DNA from: a virus | IMG/VR virus record: IMGVR_UViG_3300016486_001359 | Coordinates: 3,575-47,775 of that record | Strand: one strand, 5' to 3' | Length of the DNA: 44,201 nt | Shown here: piece by piece, positions 14,907 to 24,647 of the stretch | How positions within the stretch are numbered: position 1 is the first letter of the stretch | Layout of the letters: the number at the start of each line of letters is the position of its first letter | Translations under genes and position numbers: made by a program | The notes under the pieces: generated by a model | What the model was told of the DNA's origin: nothing | The model's database searches: none | What the model saw: only the letters and a program-made list of their open reading frames with translations

Positions 14907-15356
14907 ATGTCACTGAAAAAGAAATTTGGAACCGACAAAGAAGCTATCGAAAATGGTAGCTGGATTGAGATTTGTGAAAATTCAGACGGTTCTGTCTGCC
15001 GCATTCGCATCAAGCGAATGAACCAGCAGAACGTTAGGTTCCATAAAGAAATCGCCAATCACAGGAACGCTTTCACCAGCAACCATGATAGCGCAAAAAA
15101 GATCTCGCAAATGCAAGCTTCAATGATTGAAGTTTTAATTTCAACAGTCATTGTTGGTTGGGAAAACGTTGAACGTTGGGAAACCGTTGAAGAAGGCGTA
15201 GAGGGTTTCCCACAGAGTAAATTCTTGGAGTACAACGCGAAGAATGTTCGCGCTGCTTTGGTTGAATTCCCGGATCTTTTGGACTTGATCACAGCACAAG
15301 CTACAGATATCACTACTTTTCAAGAGAAGGTAAAGGAAGAAGAAGTAAAAAACTAA
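14907..15356 (+). CDS. tail assembly chaperone, short form (gpG-like)
   Basis: 149 aa ending in EEVKN just after an A AAA AAC slippery heptamer. Predominantly helical; NVRFHKEIANHR and QMQASMIEVLISTVIVGWENV fit phage tail assembly chaperones, which coat the tape measure and recruit tube subunits. Most ribosomes stop at TAA 15354-15356. A fraction shift to -1 and continue into the 112-residue T domain. Confidence 0.85.
   Translation: MSLKKKFGTDKEAIENGSWIEICENSDGSVCRIRIKRMNQQNVRFHKEIANHRNAFTSNHDSAKKISQMQASMIEVLISTVIVGWENVERWETVEEGVEGFPQSKFLEYNAKNVRAALVEFPDLLDLITAQATDITTFQEKVKEEEVKN
15347..15353 (+). promoter_or_regulatory. programmed -1 ribosomal frameshift site A AAA AAC
   Basis: Zero-frame codons are GTA AAA AAC TAA. 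The heptamer A AAA AAC at 15347-15353 is the canonical -1 slippery sequence, directly before the stop. After slippage, reading resumes with CTA ACA AAG TTC and stays open to 15691. Position between tube gene and tape measure is the classic place for the gpG/gpGT frameshift of siphoviruses. Confidence 0.92.
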
Positions 15357-15691
15357 CAAAGTTCTTCGAATACTCGTTAACTTTTAAACCCGGTGTTGCG
15401 GAAAAAATCAAAGATCAAGCAATGCGGTCGGGTAATCCTATACCTGACCGCATTTTAAACGCGCCACGGTTAACGCAATGTTTGGAGTTCTTTTATGATT
15501 CGTTTTGGGTATTGAATTCCTGTAGATCTATGGGGATGACATTAGGGCCAATACCCGTAACTGCAATCATACAATACGGGAAAATGTATGATTGCGAAGG
15601 ACAGTTGTTAGATGATTTGGTGGATTACGTTTTGTTGTTGGATCAAATATTTTTGCAACGTATGAACGCAAACGCGAAGAAAAAGAAATGA
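15353..15691 (+). CDS. tail assembly chaperone T domain, made by -1 frameshift (gpGT-like)
   Basis: 112 residues in the -1 frame, giving a 261-residue fusion with the upstream chaperone. It reads LTKFFEYSLTFKPGVAEKIK and so on. The first in-frame ATG is only at 15422, after about 23 codons, and I do not see a good ribosome-binding site there. In lambda, the T domain binds tail tube subunits while G binds the tape measure. The end overlaps the next gene by ATGA. Confidence 0.85.
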   Translation, partial: LTKFFEYSLTFKPGVAEKIKDQAMRSGNPIPDRILNAPRLTQCLEFFYDSFWVLNSCRSMGMTLGPIPVTAIIQYGKMYDCEGQLLDDLVDYVLLLDQIFLQRMNANAKKKK

Positions 15692-16119
15692 CTTTCAGTT
15701 TACTGAGCGGAGAAATAGCCAAACTTCGCGTTAGAATAGAAAAAGAGGTAGCTATGGCCACCAACGAAGTGGCTATGGTTATCATGAAAACAGCAGCCGT
15801 AAACACGCAAGTTGATACATCACAAGCTTTGTCAAACTGGCAAGTCAGTTTGAATGTTGGCTTGAAGACGTTTATTGGTCCGCGTGTTCCGGGTTTCGGT
15901 GGATCTACGAAATTTGCTTCTTATTCATCTGCTGTTAGTGCTGCGCAAAGAAAACTTGTTAAGAGGCGTGTTGGAACTGCGATACATATAGTTAACAATG
16001 CACCCTATATTGATAAGTTAAATTATGGTTCTTTTACCCGTTTACCGGCAGGTTTTGTAGAAAAGGCTTTATTAGCAGGGCAAAATCAAATTCTCAAGAC
16101 CAAACTAAAATTAACATAA
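15688..16119 (+). CDS. HK97 gp10-like tail completion protein
   Basis: 143 aa. TSQALSNWQVSLNVG, VNNAPYIDKLNYGSFTRLPA and GFVEKALLAG match the general pattern of HK97 gp10-like proteins, in which an N-terminal helix precedes a small barrel with the NxxPYAxxLEyGss-type motif. In most phages this gene lies before the tube gene; here it follows the chaperones, a moderate rearrangement. It starts in an ATGA overlap. Confidence 0.7.
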   Translation: MTFSLLSGEIAKLRVRIEKEVAMATNEVAMVIMKTAAVNTQVDTSQALSNWQVSLNVGLKTFIGPRVPGFGGSTKFASYSSAVSAAQRKLVKRRVGTAIHIVNNAPYIDKLNYGSFTRLPAGFVEKALLAGQNQILKTKLKLT

Positions 16120-16131
16120 ACGGGTAAAATC

Positions 16132-19100
16132 ATGAGTTTTGATATCGTCGTAAGAGACAACATTGCAAGTAGTATTGTAAAAAAGCTTAGAGACATTCAG
16201 CGATATTCTCGATCTGCTTCGGGATCGCTAGAACGTATGAATAGAGCCATTTCTTCCACTGGTCGCAACAGTGGTTTGGTTGTAACCAACAGATCTTTTA
16301 CAACCTTGGCTTCAAACATTGCCCGCACAAATACACAACTGGGTTTGTTGAATACTGGCTTTACCAGAGCTACTACCAGCGCCCGACGCCTGTTATCTGG
16401 CTTTTTGTTATTGCAGGGAGCCAGTTCTTTTATTGGTAAGTTAGATGACTTCCAAAACATAGAGAACCGGCTAAAAGGTGTTTCGAAAGTTCTTGATTCC
16501 ACAGGAATCGAGAACGCGATAAAATCACAAGAAAGGCTGAACGAAGTTACAAGACAAGTCTTTGATGTTGCTCAAAGAGCACGGATTCCTGTAGCAGACT
16601 TAGCCAAAACATATAGACGATTGGATCTAGCTTTAGAGAATGTAGGTGCCAGTCAAACCGAATCTATCCGTGTAACTGAGACTGTGTCCAAGCTTCTTTC
16701 TTTGTCTGGTGCAAACGCAGGTGAAGCGGCAGCCTCGCTGTTGCAGTTAAGCCAAGCTTTCAACAAAGGGAAGCTTGACGGCGACGAATTTCGATCAGTT
16801 GCCGAATTGATGCCTCGCGCCATTTCTGCCATTGTGAAAGTTTTAAAAGAAGATTTGGGTGATGCTTTCAGCAACATTTACGACGCTTCTGAAGACGGGT
16901 TGATTACAATTGAGGTTATGCGAAAAGCATTTGCTAATTTAGCAGCAGACGTTGACTCAGATTTCAGCAAACTTCCCGTGACAATTGGTCAAGCGTTCAC
17001 ACAACTAGCAAACGAACTCACAAAAGCTTTTGGTCAATCGAGCGAAGGTAAAATTTTCATTGATGCTCTAATTACAAGTTTAGGGTATTTGAAAGACAAC
17101 TTATCTGAAGCTCTTGCTTTAGTCAAAGCTTTTATTGCAGTTTTTGTTGTAACTAAAGCTGTAGCAGGTATCGCTCTTTTAGCTGATGGTGTAGGTAGCG
17201 TTTCAAAGTACCTAATAGCAAGCACTGTTGCAGCGGGTAGATTCATAATTGCTTTGAGAAGCCTGACTATTGCGGGAGGTATAGCAACCATCGCTATGGT
17301 TGCGTTAAGTGGTGGCTTGAATTTGATTGGTATTGGGATTGCTGCGTTTGCTGCTCTTGTAGTTGCAGCCGCTGGTTATTTTACCTTCTGGTCAGATGAA
17401 ATCAAAGTAACAACTGATGGGATTTCCACCCTAACAGACTTCATGTGGGCATTATGGGAAACCATCAAAACCATGATCGGGTCTGGCGAATCTGTGTTCG
17501 GAAACATGTTCAACGCAGAAGGTGCGCAACAATCTTTCGACATTGTGAAAGGTTTATTGAACACAGTTATCGAATATGCCATTTCTGCGAGATCCTCAGT
17601 GTCGGCTTTATGGCAAGTATTTAAAGAAATGTCTTGGTCTGAAGTTGCAACTGCCATAGGTGGTGTTTTTGGTCTGCTAACCATGGTTGTCAGTAATACA
17701 ATTTTAACTCTAATACAAAAATTAACAGTTGCTGTTTTTGGTTTAATTGACAAAATGAGAGATTATATCCTTGAAGCAATGCAAAGAATTGTTTCAATTC
17801 TTAGTACCATAGGATCTAGTTTGGGTTGGTTTGGTGGTGGTATTTCTGCTGGTGCAAAAGAACTACATACCTACCTAGGAACCATGAAAAATGCTAAAAT
17901 CAACACTTCTGATTTTGTTAAGAGTTTGGAGTCAGTTAAACTAACAGTAGACGATGTGGCCCCAAGCTTTAATGATTTGGGTTCGAGAGTTGAAACAGCT
18001 TTTAATATCGATCATGCTGAGAGTATGGGTTTGTGGAATTCGTTTATGTCGAGCTTGTTGGCGTTAACTAAGCAAAACGCAGAAGCTAGAATAAGAGAAG
18101 AGGAACGAGTTCAAAAATACATGGAACCTAATCCGGATGCTTTGCGACAAGCATACGACGCCGATCCACCCAGCGCTTCCGATTCTTCTGGAAGTAAACC
18201 AAAAGGGCGGAAAGCTGAACTTTTGAATTTTTTGGAGAGTTTCGTATCAAAAAATGGTTTAGTCGGGGCAAAGGAAGCCTTGGTTGCATTCAATCAAACT
18301 TTAGATAAAACAGCAACTTCTCCGGATTCGTTCAAAACTAAAACTAAAGCTGTTGAAACTCTGAACGAAGGTTTAACAAAAACAGTTAAATCTACAGGTG
18401 ATGCCAAAACCGAAATCACTGGTTTAGGCGTAATAATGGAGGAACTGCAAAAAAGCGTAAACGGTTTATCTTTTGAAAAACCTTCCTTGTCTGTACTAGA
18501 GTTTGGTAAAACAGCTTTGGAAACTCTGATTTCTGTCAGAGATTCAAATTTGAGAATCGGGCAAGGCATTATGGAGTCCCAGAGGATCACTTGGGCGTCT
18601 GCAACAACATCGGTCACCGATTACGCCAACGCTGCGATCGCAAGGCTTAACGCTGTGTCACAGGCTGCTGCAAGAGCTAACGCGGCACAACTTCAATCTC
18701 CCATTAGTCGATTTCCGGGAGTTATTCAGAGTGCTGCACCTACTAGTAATGCGTTGCTTTATTCTGGTACCACACTCACAAGAGGTTTCGCTTCTGGTGG
18801 TTACACAGGCAACGTAGCTTCTGGTGATATCGCAGGTGTGGTTCATGGTCAAGAGTATGTGATGCCAGCGAAAGCTACAGCTAAATACAGACCTTTACTG
18901 GATGCAATGAGAAGCGGGGTTAATGTTTCTGGTGGTTCGGGTACAGTGAACCCGAAAATGGTTGTAACTATCCAGAATTACGGTTCTTCTGAACATGAAG
19001 TACAGCAAATCTCAGCAAATGAAGTTTTGATCATTGCAAAAAATGTCGTTCAACGAGAAGCACCGGGTGCTGTAGCTCGAAGCCTATCTAACCCGAACAG

Positions 19101-19140
19101 TGTTATGTCAAAGTCATTCAAAATGAACGGTAGACGTTAA
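16132..19140 (+). CDS. tape measure protein
   Basis: 1002 aa. The N-terminal 300 residues match the tape-measure core domain: LNEVTRQVFDVAQRARIPVA, LSLSGANAGEAAASLLQLSQ and KGKLDGDEFRSVAELMPRAI. Two or three hydrophobic stretches follow at about 330-425 and 510-540, used for membrane insertion and DNA entry. The C-terminus has the familiar FASGGYTGNVASGDIAGVVH and GQEYVMPAKAT motif. At about 0.15 nm per residue the tail would be near 150 nm. It fixes tail length and is ejected with the DNA. Confidence 0.92.
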   Translation: MSFDIVVRDNIASSIVKKLRDIQRYSRSASGSLERMNRAISSTGRNSGLVVTNRSFTTLASNIARTNTQLGLLNTGFTRATTSARRLLSGFLLLQGASSFIGKLDDFQNIENRLKGVSKVLDSTGIENAIKSQERLNEVTRQVFDVAQRARIPVADLAKTYRRLDLALENVGASQTESIRVTETVSKLLSLSGANAGEAAASLLQLSQAFNKGKLDGDEFRSVAELMPRAISAIVKVLKEDLGDAFSNIYDASEDGLITIEVMRKAFANLAADVDSDFSKLPVTIGQAFTQLANELTKAFGQSSEGKIFIDALITSLGYLKDNLSEALALVKAFIAVFVVTKAVAGIALLADGVGSVSKYLIASTVAAGRFIIALRSLTIAGGIATIAMVALSGGLNLIGIGIAAFAALVVAAAGYFTFWSDEIKVTTDGISTLTDFMWALWETIKTMIGSGESVFGNMFNAEGAQQSFDIVKGLLNTVIEYAISARSSVSALWQVFKEMSWSEVATAIGGVFGLLTMVVSNTILTLIQKLTVAVFGLIDKMRDYILEAMQRIVSILSTIGSSLGWFGGGISAGAKELHTYLGTMKNAKINTSDFVKSLESVKLTVDDVAPSFNDLGSRVETAFNIDHAESMGLWNSFMSSLLALTKQNAEARIREEERVQKYMEPNPDALRQAYDADPPSASDSSGSKPKGRKAELLNFLESFVSKNGLVGAKEALVAFNQTLDKTATSPDSFKTKTKAVETLNEGLTKTVKSTGDAKTEITGLGVIMEELQKSVNGLSFEKPSLSVLEFGKTALETLISVRDSNLRIGQGIMESQRITWASATTSVTDYANAAIARLNAVSQAAARANAAQLQSPISRFPGVIQSAAPTSNALLYSGTTLTRGFASGGYTGNVASGDIAGVVHGQEYVMPAKATAKYRPLLDAMRSGVNVSGGSGTVNPKMVVTIQNYGSSEHEVQQISANEVLIIAKNVVQREAPGAVARSLSNPNSVMSKSFKMNGRR

Positions 19141-19141
19141 T

Positions 19142-20944
19142 ATGGCTGTTGTAGCATATGGTAGAGCTTTCAATGGTACGAACGCCTATGTAGAAATACC
19201 TATGGTTGGCGAAGCGGGTACTCGTATGCTGTGGGTATACCTATCTCCCGGCGGAGTCCAAAATTTTATGTCGTATCACACATACGACCAAAACGGTTCT
19301 AATTGGATTAGACCGTTGTTTTCATATAACGATGGTGTGTTATATGCAACCGCTAGAGATAGAGCGCAAACATACGCTGAGTATTCTGCTAGTTTTATAA
19401 CCAGTTCCAGATGGGTTCATTTAGCTGTTTTGAAAATTGGTTCTTCTGTAGCTCTTTATGTCAATGGGGTTTTGAGAAACACCAAAGAGATACCAGCTCT
19501 TGTAAGTTTTGCTGTACCTAACGGAATTGACCCGAACCCTATTAGTTATCCGGGCTTAGGTTCACCGGGTTCTTTCTGGAGTGGTAAAGTAGCAGACGTT
19601 AGGTTTTATACAGAAACTTTAACATCTAATAGAATAGCAGCTATTTACAACAAAGGTGTTATTGATTCTTCGCCTGATACAGTAAGTTTGTACGGACGTT
19701 GGTTTACCTCAGCTAACAATGTTAACGATCAATCGGGTAATAGTCGAGATGGTGTTAACCATAATAGCACACAGGCGTCTTTTGGTGAACCTGACCCGCT
19801 AGCAACAGTACCTACATCACAAGAAGCAACAAACATAACAGCAACTAAATTTGACGCCAACTGGCAAACTTCGTTTAACGCCCCTGGTTACAAGTTGGAT
19901 GTTTCAACGGTTGCTGACTTTGCGAGTTATGTCACAGGTTTTGAAAACTTAGATGTTGGAAACGTCCTAACGAAACAAGTTCTGGGGTTAGACCAAACAA
20001 TATACTATTATAGGGTAAGAGCTTATAATGTAGCTGGTACAGCTAGCAACAACTCTTTAATTCAAACAGTTAGTTTACAAGATGATTCTTACGGGGTTTC
20101 ACCAAACCTAACACTGTTGTTTGAATCAGTGAACGAAGGGGACGTGATACCTATTCGAGAGAATAAAACTTTTGTTAAAACTTGCATTGCCGCTGGTGGG
20201 GACGGAACAGCGTTAACCTATTCGTTGAACGGCGGTGCAGACGCTGCAAAATTTGCAATCAGTTCGACAACCGGTGTTCTCAGTTTTCTCACTGCGCCAA
20301 ATCACGAAGTTCCCACAGACGCTGATACCGATAACGATTACGTTGTTATTCTCAGTGTAACGGACAACACAGTTACAGCAGGTGTTACTTTGACGGTCCG
20401 AATACTTAATTACTTCGAACCCTCCGCAGGAGAAGGGTTCAATGAGGATGAATTAACACCGTACATACTGAACTCACAAAGCGACATTGTTCAATTTGAA
20501 ACTATCGAGTTAAGCCATCCTGATTTTGAAACTTCCCACCGTGTTGTGAGAAACAAAACGGATGGCTTAACCGCCATTCTTGAAACAGATGAAACCGTAA
20601 ACTTTACTTATCTTCCGTTAACCATAGAGGAAGTTAACCCCAGCGGAGACCTTGACTATGCCCTAACTGTGATCTTTGGGGACTTAGGTGAAGTAATTCC
20701 ACTGGAGTTAGATAGGATTGAGGACACAGCTGGTTTATTTACTGAGGTGATTTTAACTTACAGAAGTTACAGAAGTGATGATTTAAGCAAACCCATGATT
20801 GGGCCAATTCGCCTGAATGTTAAAAGTTTCCTATTCGATAAAGAGGGTGTGGTTATTCAGGCCACCAGCACTAAAACCAATTCCCAAAACACGGGCGATA
20901 CTTATTCCTTAAACAGATTCCCTATGTTGCGAGCATTTTTATGA
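19142..20944 (+). CDS. tail protein: LamG + FN3 + cadherin-like + DUF1833-like domains
   Basis: 600 aa, a mosaic. Residues 1-205 form a LamG/concanavalin A-like lectin domain (RAFNGTNAYVEIPM, WVHLAVLKIGSSVALYVNG, GKVADVRFYTETLTSN). Residues 220-315 form a fibronectin type III domain (ATKFDANWQTSFNAPGYKLD, YYYRVRAYNVAGTASNNS). Residues 320-430 look cadherin-like (AAKFAISSTTGVLSFLTAP, YVVILSVTDN). The last 165 residues resemble DUF1833 distal tail proteins (QFETIELSHPDF). Adhesive domains fused in front of a core tail subunit suggest glycan binding at the tail tip. Confidence 0.75.
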   Translation: MAVVAYGRAFNGTNAYVEIPMVGEAGTRMLWVYLSPGGVQNFMSYHTYDQNGSNWIRPLFSYNDGVLYATARDRAQTYAEYSASFITSSRWVHLAVLKIGSSVALYVNGVLRNTKEIPALVSFAVPNGIDPNPISYPGLGSPGSFWSGKVADVRFYTETLTSNRIAAIYNKGVIDSSPDTVSLYGRWFTSANNVNDQSGNSRDGVNHNSTQASFGEPDPLATVPTSQEATNITATKFDANWQTSFNAPGYKLDVSTVADFASYVTGFENLDVGNVLTKQVLGLDQTIYYYRVRAYNVAGTASNNSLIQTVSLQDDSYGVSPNLTLLFESVNEGDVIPIRENKTFVKTCIAAGGDGTALTYSLNGGADAAKFAISSTTGVLSFLTAPNHEVPTDADTDNDYVVILSVTDNTVTAGVTLTVRILNYFEPSAGEGFNEDELTPYILNSQSDIVQFETIELSHPDFETSHRVVRNKTDGLTAILETDETVNFTYLPLTIEEVNPSGDLDYALTVIFGDLGEVIPLELDRIEDTAGLFTEVILTYRSYRSDDLSKPMIGPIRLNVKSFLFDKEGVVIQATSTKTNSQNTGDTYSLNRFPMLRAFL

Positions 20945-23016
20945 GTGATCCAAGACTAGGTAGACAAATATCAGTAAACACGATATACAACTACCCTTCA
21001 AGCTACGGAAAAACCCCAAAAAAGGGAAACGCCCAACAAACAGTTGTGTTAAGAAATAGTACCTCTTTTGTACCGTTTGCACCTGTTTCCGCCTTGACTG
21101 CCAATAGTTCTTTCAACACGGTTGACCCACCGTCCATACCGTACACACCCACTATAACCACGATTGGGGAAAATCCCGCCAAATCACCAAACAATGCGAT
21201 TATTGAAAGAACGAATACACCCAGATTCGCTTCTAGGGTTCCAGACATATACGGTAAAATTCGAGCTGTTCCCGATTTGCTAACAGAAACGTATCGGATT
21301 TACAAGAACAATAAAGCGATAGAGATATCGTACTTAGCTGTGGGTAAAGGCGAATATGATATTTCTGACATCAAAGAAGGTTCAGCTTTGCTTTCAGCTG
21401 TCCCCGGTGTGGAATATGACATTTATCAACCTTTCACTTCACCTCAGTCCGATTTAGGTGAAGTGGGTGAATCTTTCAAGTGTGTAATACAGTCAACATT
21501 TTTTCAAAACAAAGAGGTGCACCCAGCCAACTACTCAGAAGGAGAAGGTCAAAGTACAGTATTACTCAAAGGGCCTGTTATTTTTAATAACGTCAAAGAA
21601 GTTTTCACCAATTTTACTTTTGAGGCAGGTGCTAATTTTTACACGACCACGACTGCGGATATCCACTATCAGCAAGTTGATGAAACCAATACACCTTTTG
21701 GTGATATTCACACAGAAACAGTGTCTATACCAGATACTAGTTTAGAAAAAGCTTTTACTAACATATCAAATTTACCTTTTTCTGGAAAGTTTCAAGTTAC
21801 TGTTGAAAGAACAAGCGATGCCGCTTACGTCAACTACAAAAAATTATTGGTCGAAAGTATGTTTGGGGTTTTGGATATCGCTAATCGTAATTTTGGTGAT
21901 GTTACCACCATTCGTGTTAAAACAGAAGCAAATGAAACAACCTCTTCTTTGAGTAGTCGATCGCTGAACTGTTTGGCGTTTCGAAAACTTGACGGTGTGG
22001 CGACATCCAAGTTTTCGGAGATTGCCTTACACATATGTCTTGATAAAAAAATAGGAAACTTGAAACCAGAAGAGGTTGACATAGAAGGTTTACTCGCATT
22101 ACAAACAGAAATTGAAGATTACTTCGGTACACCTTTGGCGGGTGAATTCAATTACACTTTTGATGACAACCGTACCACCTTTGAGGAAACATTAGCCACA
22201 GTCTGCGCAGTGGTTTTTGTTAAACCTTACAGAAAAGGTGGGGTTATTAAATTTCTGTTTGAAAAAGCACAAGCGGAAAACACTTTTCTCTTCAATCATC
22301 GAAACAAGTTGCCCGGCACAGAAGTAAGAACTGTTTCTTTCGGTTATCTTGAAAACAAAGACGGCGTTGAATATGAGTACACCGACACCACAGACGGTGC
22401 GAAAATATCTGTAAACCTACCCACTGATTTGAGTTCTTTGAATCCGGAAACAAACTCACCTGTGGGTATCACCAGTAGGCTTCAGGCTTACTTTCATGCC
22501 CACAGGCAATTTAGTCGACAAAAGTATCAAAACACAATCACTCAATTTGAAGCCACCTATGAAGCTAGTTTGTTGAAAGTTGGCGAAAAGATTATCGTTG
22601 CGGATAACACCAGAACAGAGACATACGACGGTGAGATTTTAGCAGTCGATGGTTTGGTTTTAACTTTGTCTCAACCGTTCGAGTTCGACAATTTGGTTCC
22701 GACAATTTTCATACAAACAGTAGAGGGTTCAATTGACGCTATTCAGATAGTTCAAGTTGTAGATGAGCCGTACAAAGTGCTACTAACTGATAATCTTTCT
22801 TCTAGTCTAAGTATAAACAGTTCTAACTACACCAAAGCTACTTATGAGATTGTTAAAGCTGGCTCGCGAAGAAGAGGTTCTTTTATAGTGATTGATGTTG
22901 ACAAAACCAAAACCATGACTGTTGGTGTCTCTGCTGTTAACTATGACGATCGATATTACACTCAGGACAAAGATTTCATAAACGATCTCGTGAACGTAAA
23001 AGGAGAAACAGTATAA
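20941..23016 (+). CDS. tail tip hub / host-specificity protein (J-like)
   Basis: 691 aa, starting in an ATGA overlap with the LamG/DUF1833 gene. The hub signature is visible: RFASRVPDIYGKIRAVPDLL, EISYLAVGKGEYDISDIKEG and SAVPGVEYDIYQPF, which is typical of gpJ/TipJ-like central tail-tip proteins. The middle and C-terminal parts are beta-rich. It probably forms the trimeric hub closing the tube, to which the LamG proteins attach. Confidence 0.8.
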   Translation: MSDPRLGRQISVNTIYNYPSSYGKTPKKGNAQQTVVLRNSTSFVPFAPVSALTANSSFNTVDPPSIPYTPTITTIGENPAKSPNNAIIERTNTPRFASRVPDIYGKIRAVPDLLTETYRIYKNNKAIEISYLAVGKGEYDISDIKEGSALLSAVPGVEYDIYQPFTSPQSDLGEVGESFKCVIQSTFFQNKEVHPANYSEGEGQSTVLLKGPVIFNNVKEVFTNFTFEAGANFYTTTTADIHYQQVDETNTPFGDIHTETVSIPDTSLEKAFTNISNLPFSGKFQVTVERTSDAAYVNYKKLLVESMFGVLDIANRNFGDVTTIRVKTEANETTSSLSSRSLNCLAFRKLDGVATSKFSEIALHICLDKKIGNLKPEEVDIEGLLALQTEIEDYFGTPLAGEFNYTFDDNRTTFEETLATVCAVVFVKPYRKGGVIKFLFEKAQAENTFLFNHRNKLPGTEVRTVSFGYLENKDGVEYEYTDTTDGAKISVNLPTDLSSLNPETNSPVGITSRLQAYFHAHRQFSRQKYQNTITQFEATYEASLLKVGEKIIVADNTRTETYDGEILAVDGLVLTLSQPFEFDNLVPTIFIQTVEGSIDAIQIVQVVDEPYKVLLTDNLSSSLSINSSNYTKATYEIVKAGSRRRGSFIVIDVDKTKTMTVGVSAVNYDDRYYTQDKDFINDLVNVKGETV

Positions 23017-24647
23017 TGAATTATCTCACGACGCTACCATTTCTCCCAGAAACAACTAGTTATAGTACCACTCCGTCAAGTGGTATTGTGACAGTTAAGC
23101 TAGACGGGGGATTGAGTAAAAGCAGGTTAGACGTTCTGGGAAGCTCTTCGATTGTTTCGTGTTCTTGGTTGTTAACAACAGAAGAGTTTTCTCAGCTTAT
23201 GGCTTTTTACCATGTTGTAGGGGCCAAGGGATCTCGCGTTTTTATCGCAGATTTAGTTATTTACGGAACTTTACAACAAGTTGAATGTAGGTTTGTTGCT
23301 GACAGTCTGCGTATAAACTCACCCTCTTTCTCGGCTGTTGGTGTTTCAGCCGAACTGGAAGTGCTAGAAGGCTTATTAGATTTCACACAGTATTACAACT
23401 ACGGCGACTATGGTCGAATATTCAGGGGTGCCACAGAGCAAGCTACAGCTTCTGAACTTGCAACAACGGGTGTTAGCTCATGGTGTGTCAAGTTCAGAAC
23501 AAATACAACTGATAGTAATGCTTACCTACTAGACAGAGGAGTCAATCAAGGTACAATTAGTTTGAACAATGGCGTAGCTTCTGCTATTCAAACGGGTGGC
23601 TCTACAGGAGGACACATTGCAAATGGTACTGTAGATTTAAGAGATAACCTATGGCATTCTGTTGCGGTAACTCAATCTGATTCAGTTTTGTCTCTGTACG
23701 TTAATGGTGCATTGATCGCAACCAAAACAGGTGTACCATCACCTGATGCAAGAACAGGCTTAACCATTGGGGATTATGGATCAGGTAACTTGTATAATTT
23801 TGAAGGTGTTATTGCTGATGTTAGAGTTTATGATAAAGTCTTAACCCCAAGCGAAATGATCTTCATTCATACTAATGGGGATCATGGTACAGACCCAACA
23901 ACATCTGATTTGGTAGGTTGGTATCTAACAGAAGATGACGACGCTTTGGACAAATCAGGTAACGACAACGACGCTACTTTGGTTGGCAGTATTCAATACT
24001 TTGGTGATTTACCTTATCCTCGTAATAGGTTCGGCAACTATGGTCGAATATTCAATGGCGGCACAGAGCAAGCTACAGCTTCCGGACTTCCAGTAACAGG
24101 TGTTAGCTCATGGTGTGTCAAGTTCAAAACAAATACAACTGATAGTAATGCTTACCTACTAGACAGAGGAGTCAATCAAGGTACAATTAGTTTGAACAAT
24201 GGCCTAGCTTCTGCTATTCAAACGAATGGTCCCGTAGGAGGACACATTGCAAATGGTACTGTAGAGTTAAGAGATAACCTATGGCATTCTATTGTGGTAA
24301 CTCAATCTGATTCAGTTTTGTCTCTGTACATTGATGGTGCATTGATCGCAACCAAAACAGGTGTACCATCACCTGCTACAAGAACAGGTTTAACTATTGG
24401 GGATTACGGTACAAATAACTTGTATAATTTTGAAGGTGTTATTGCTGATGTTAGAGTTTACGATAAAGTCTTAACTTTAGATGAAGTTGTCTTCATTCAT
24501 ACTAATGGGGATCATGGTACAGACCCAACAACATCTGATTTGGTAGGTTGGTATCTAACAGAAGATGACGACGCTTTGGACAAATCAGGTAACGACAACG
24601 ACGCTACTTTGGTTGGCAGTATTCAATACTTTGGTGATTTACCTTAG
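23016..24647 (+). CDS. tail-tip protein with two tandem near-identical LamG domains
   Basis: 543 aa. Residues 1-130 look like a minor tail component (YSTTPSSGIVTVKLDGGLSK, SCSWLLTTEEFSQLMAFYHV). Two LamG-type lectin domains follow, about 131-333 and 341-543, each with DNLWHSV/IxVTQSDSVLSLY, GVIADVRVYDKVLT and a C-terminal SDLVGWYLTEDDDALDKSGN. The two copies differ at only a few positions even at the DNA level. Lectin domains at the tail tip usually bind surface polysaccharide. The stop overlaps the opposing polymerase stop by 3 bp. Confidence 0.8.
   Translation: MNYLTTLPFLPETTSYSTTPSSGIVTVKLDGGLSKSRLDVLGSSSIVSCSWLLTTEEFSQLMAFYHVVGAKGSRVFIADLVIYGTLQQVECRFVADSLRINSPSFSAVGVSAELEVLEGLLDFTQYYNYGDYGRIFRGATEQATASELATTGVSSWCVKFRTNTTDSNAYLLDRGVNQGTISLNNGVASAIQTGGSTGGHIANGTVDLRDNLWHSVAVTQSDSVLSLYVNGALIATKTGVPSPDARTGLTIGDYGSGNLYNFEGVIADVRVYDKVLTPSEMIFIHTNGDHGTDPTTSDLVGWYLTEDDDALDKSGNDNDATLVGSIQYFGDLPYPRNRFGNYGRIFNGGTEQATASGLPVTGVSSWCVKFKTNTTDSNAYLLDRGVNQGTISLNNGLASAIQTNGPVGGHIANGTVELRDNLWHSIVVTQSDSVLSLYIDGALIATKTGVPSPATRTGLTIGDYGTNNLYNFEGVIADVRVYDKVLTLDEVVFIHTNGDHGTDPTTSDLVGWYLTEDDDALDKSGNDNDATLVGSIQYFGDLP
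23408..24646 (+). repeat. tandem direct duplication, two 609-bp LamG units
   Basis: Unit 1 is 23408-24016 and unit 2 is 24038-24646, offset 630 bp (210 codons). They begin with CTATGGTCGAATATTCA and end with GGTGATTTACCTTA. Long blocks are identical, including most silent positions, and differences cluster in a few patches, as expected for recent duplication or continuing gene conversion. Confidence 0.9.
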
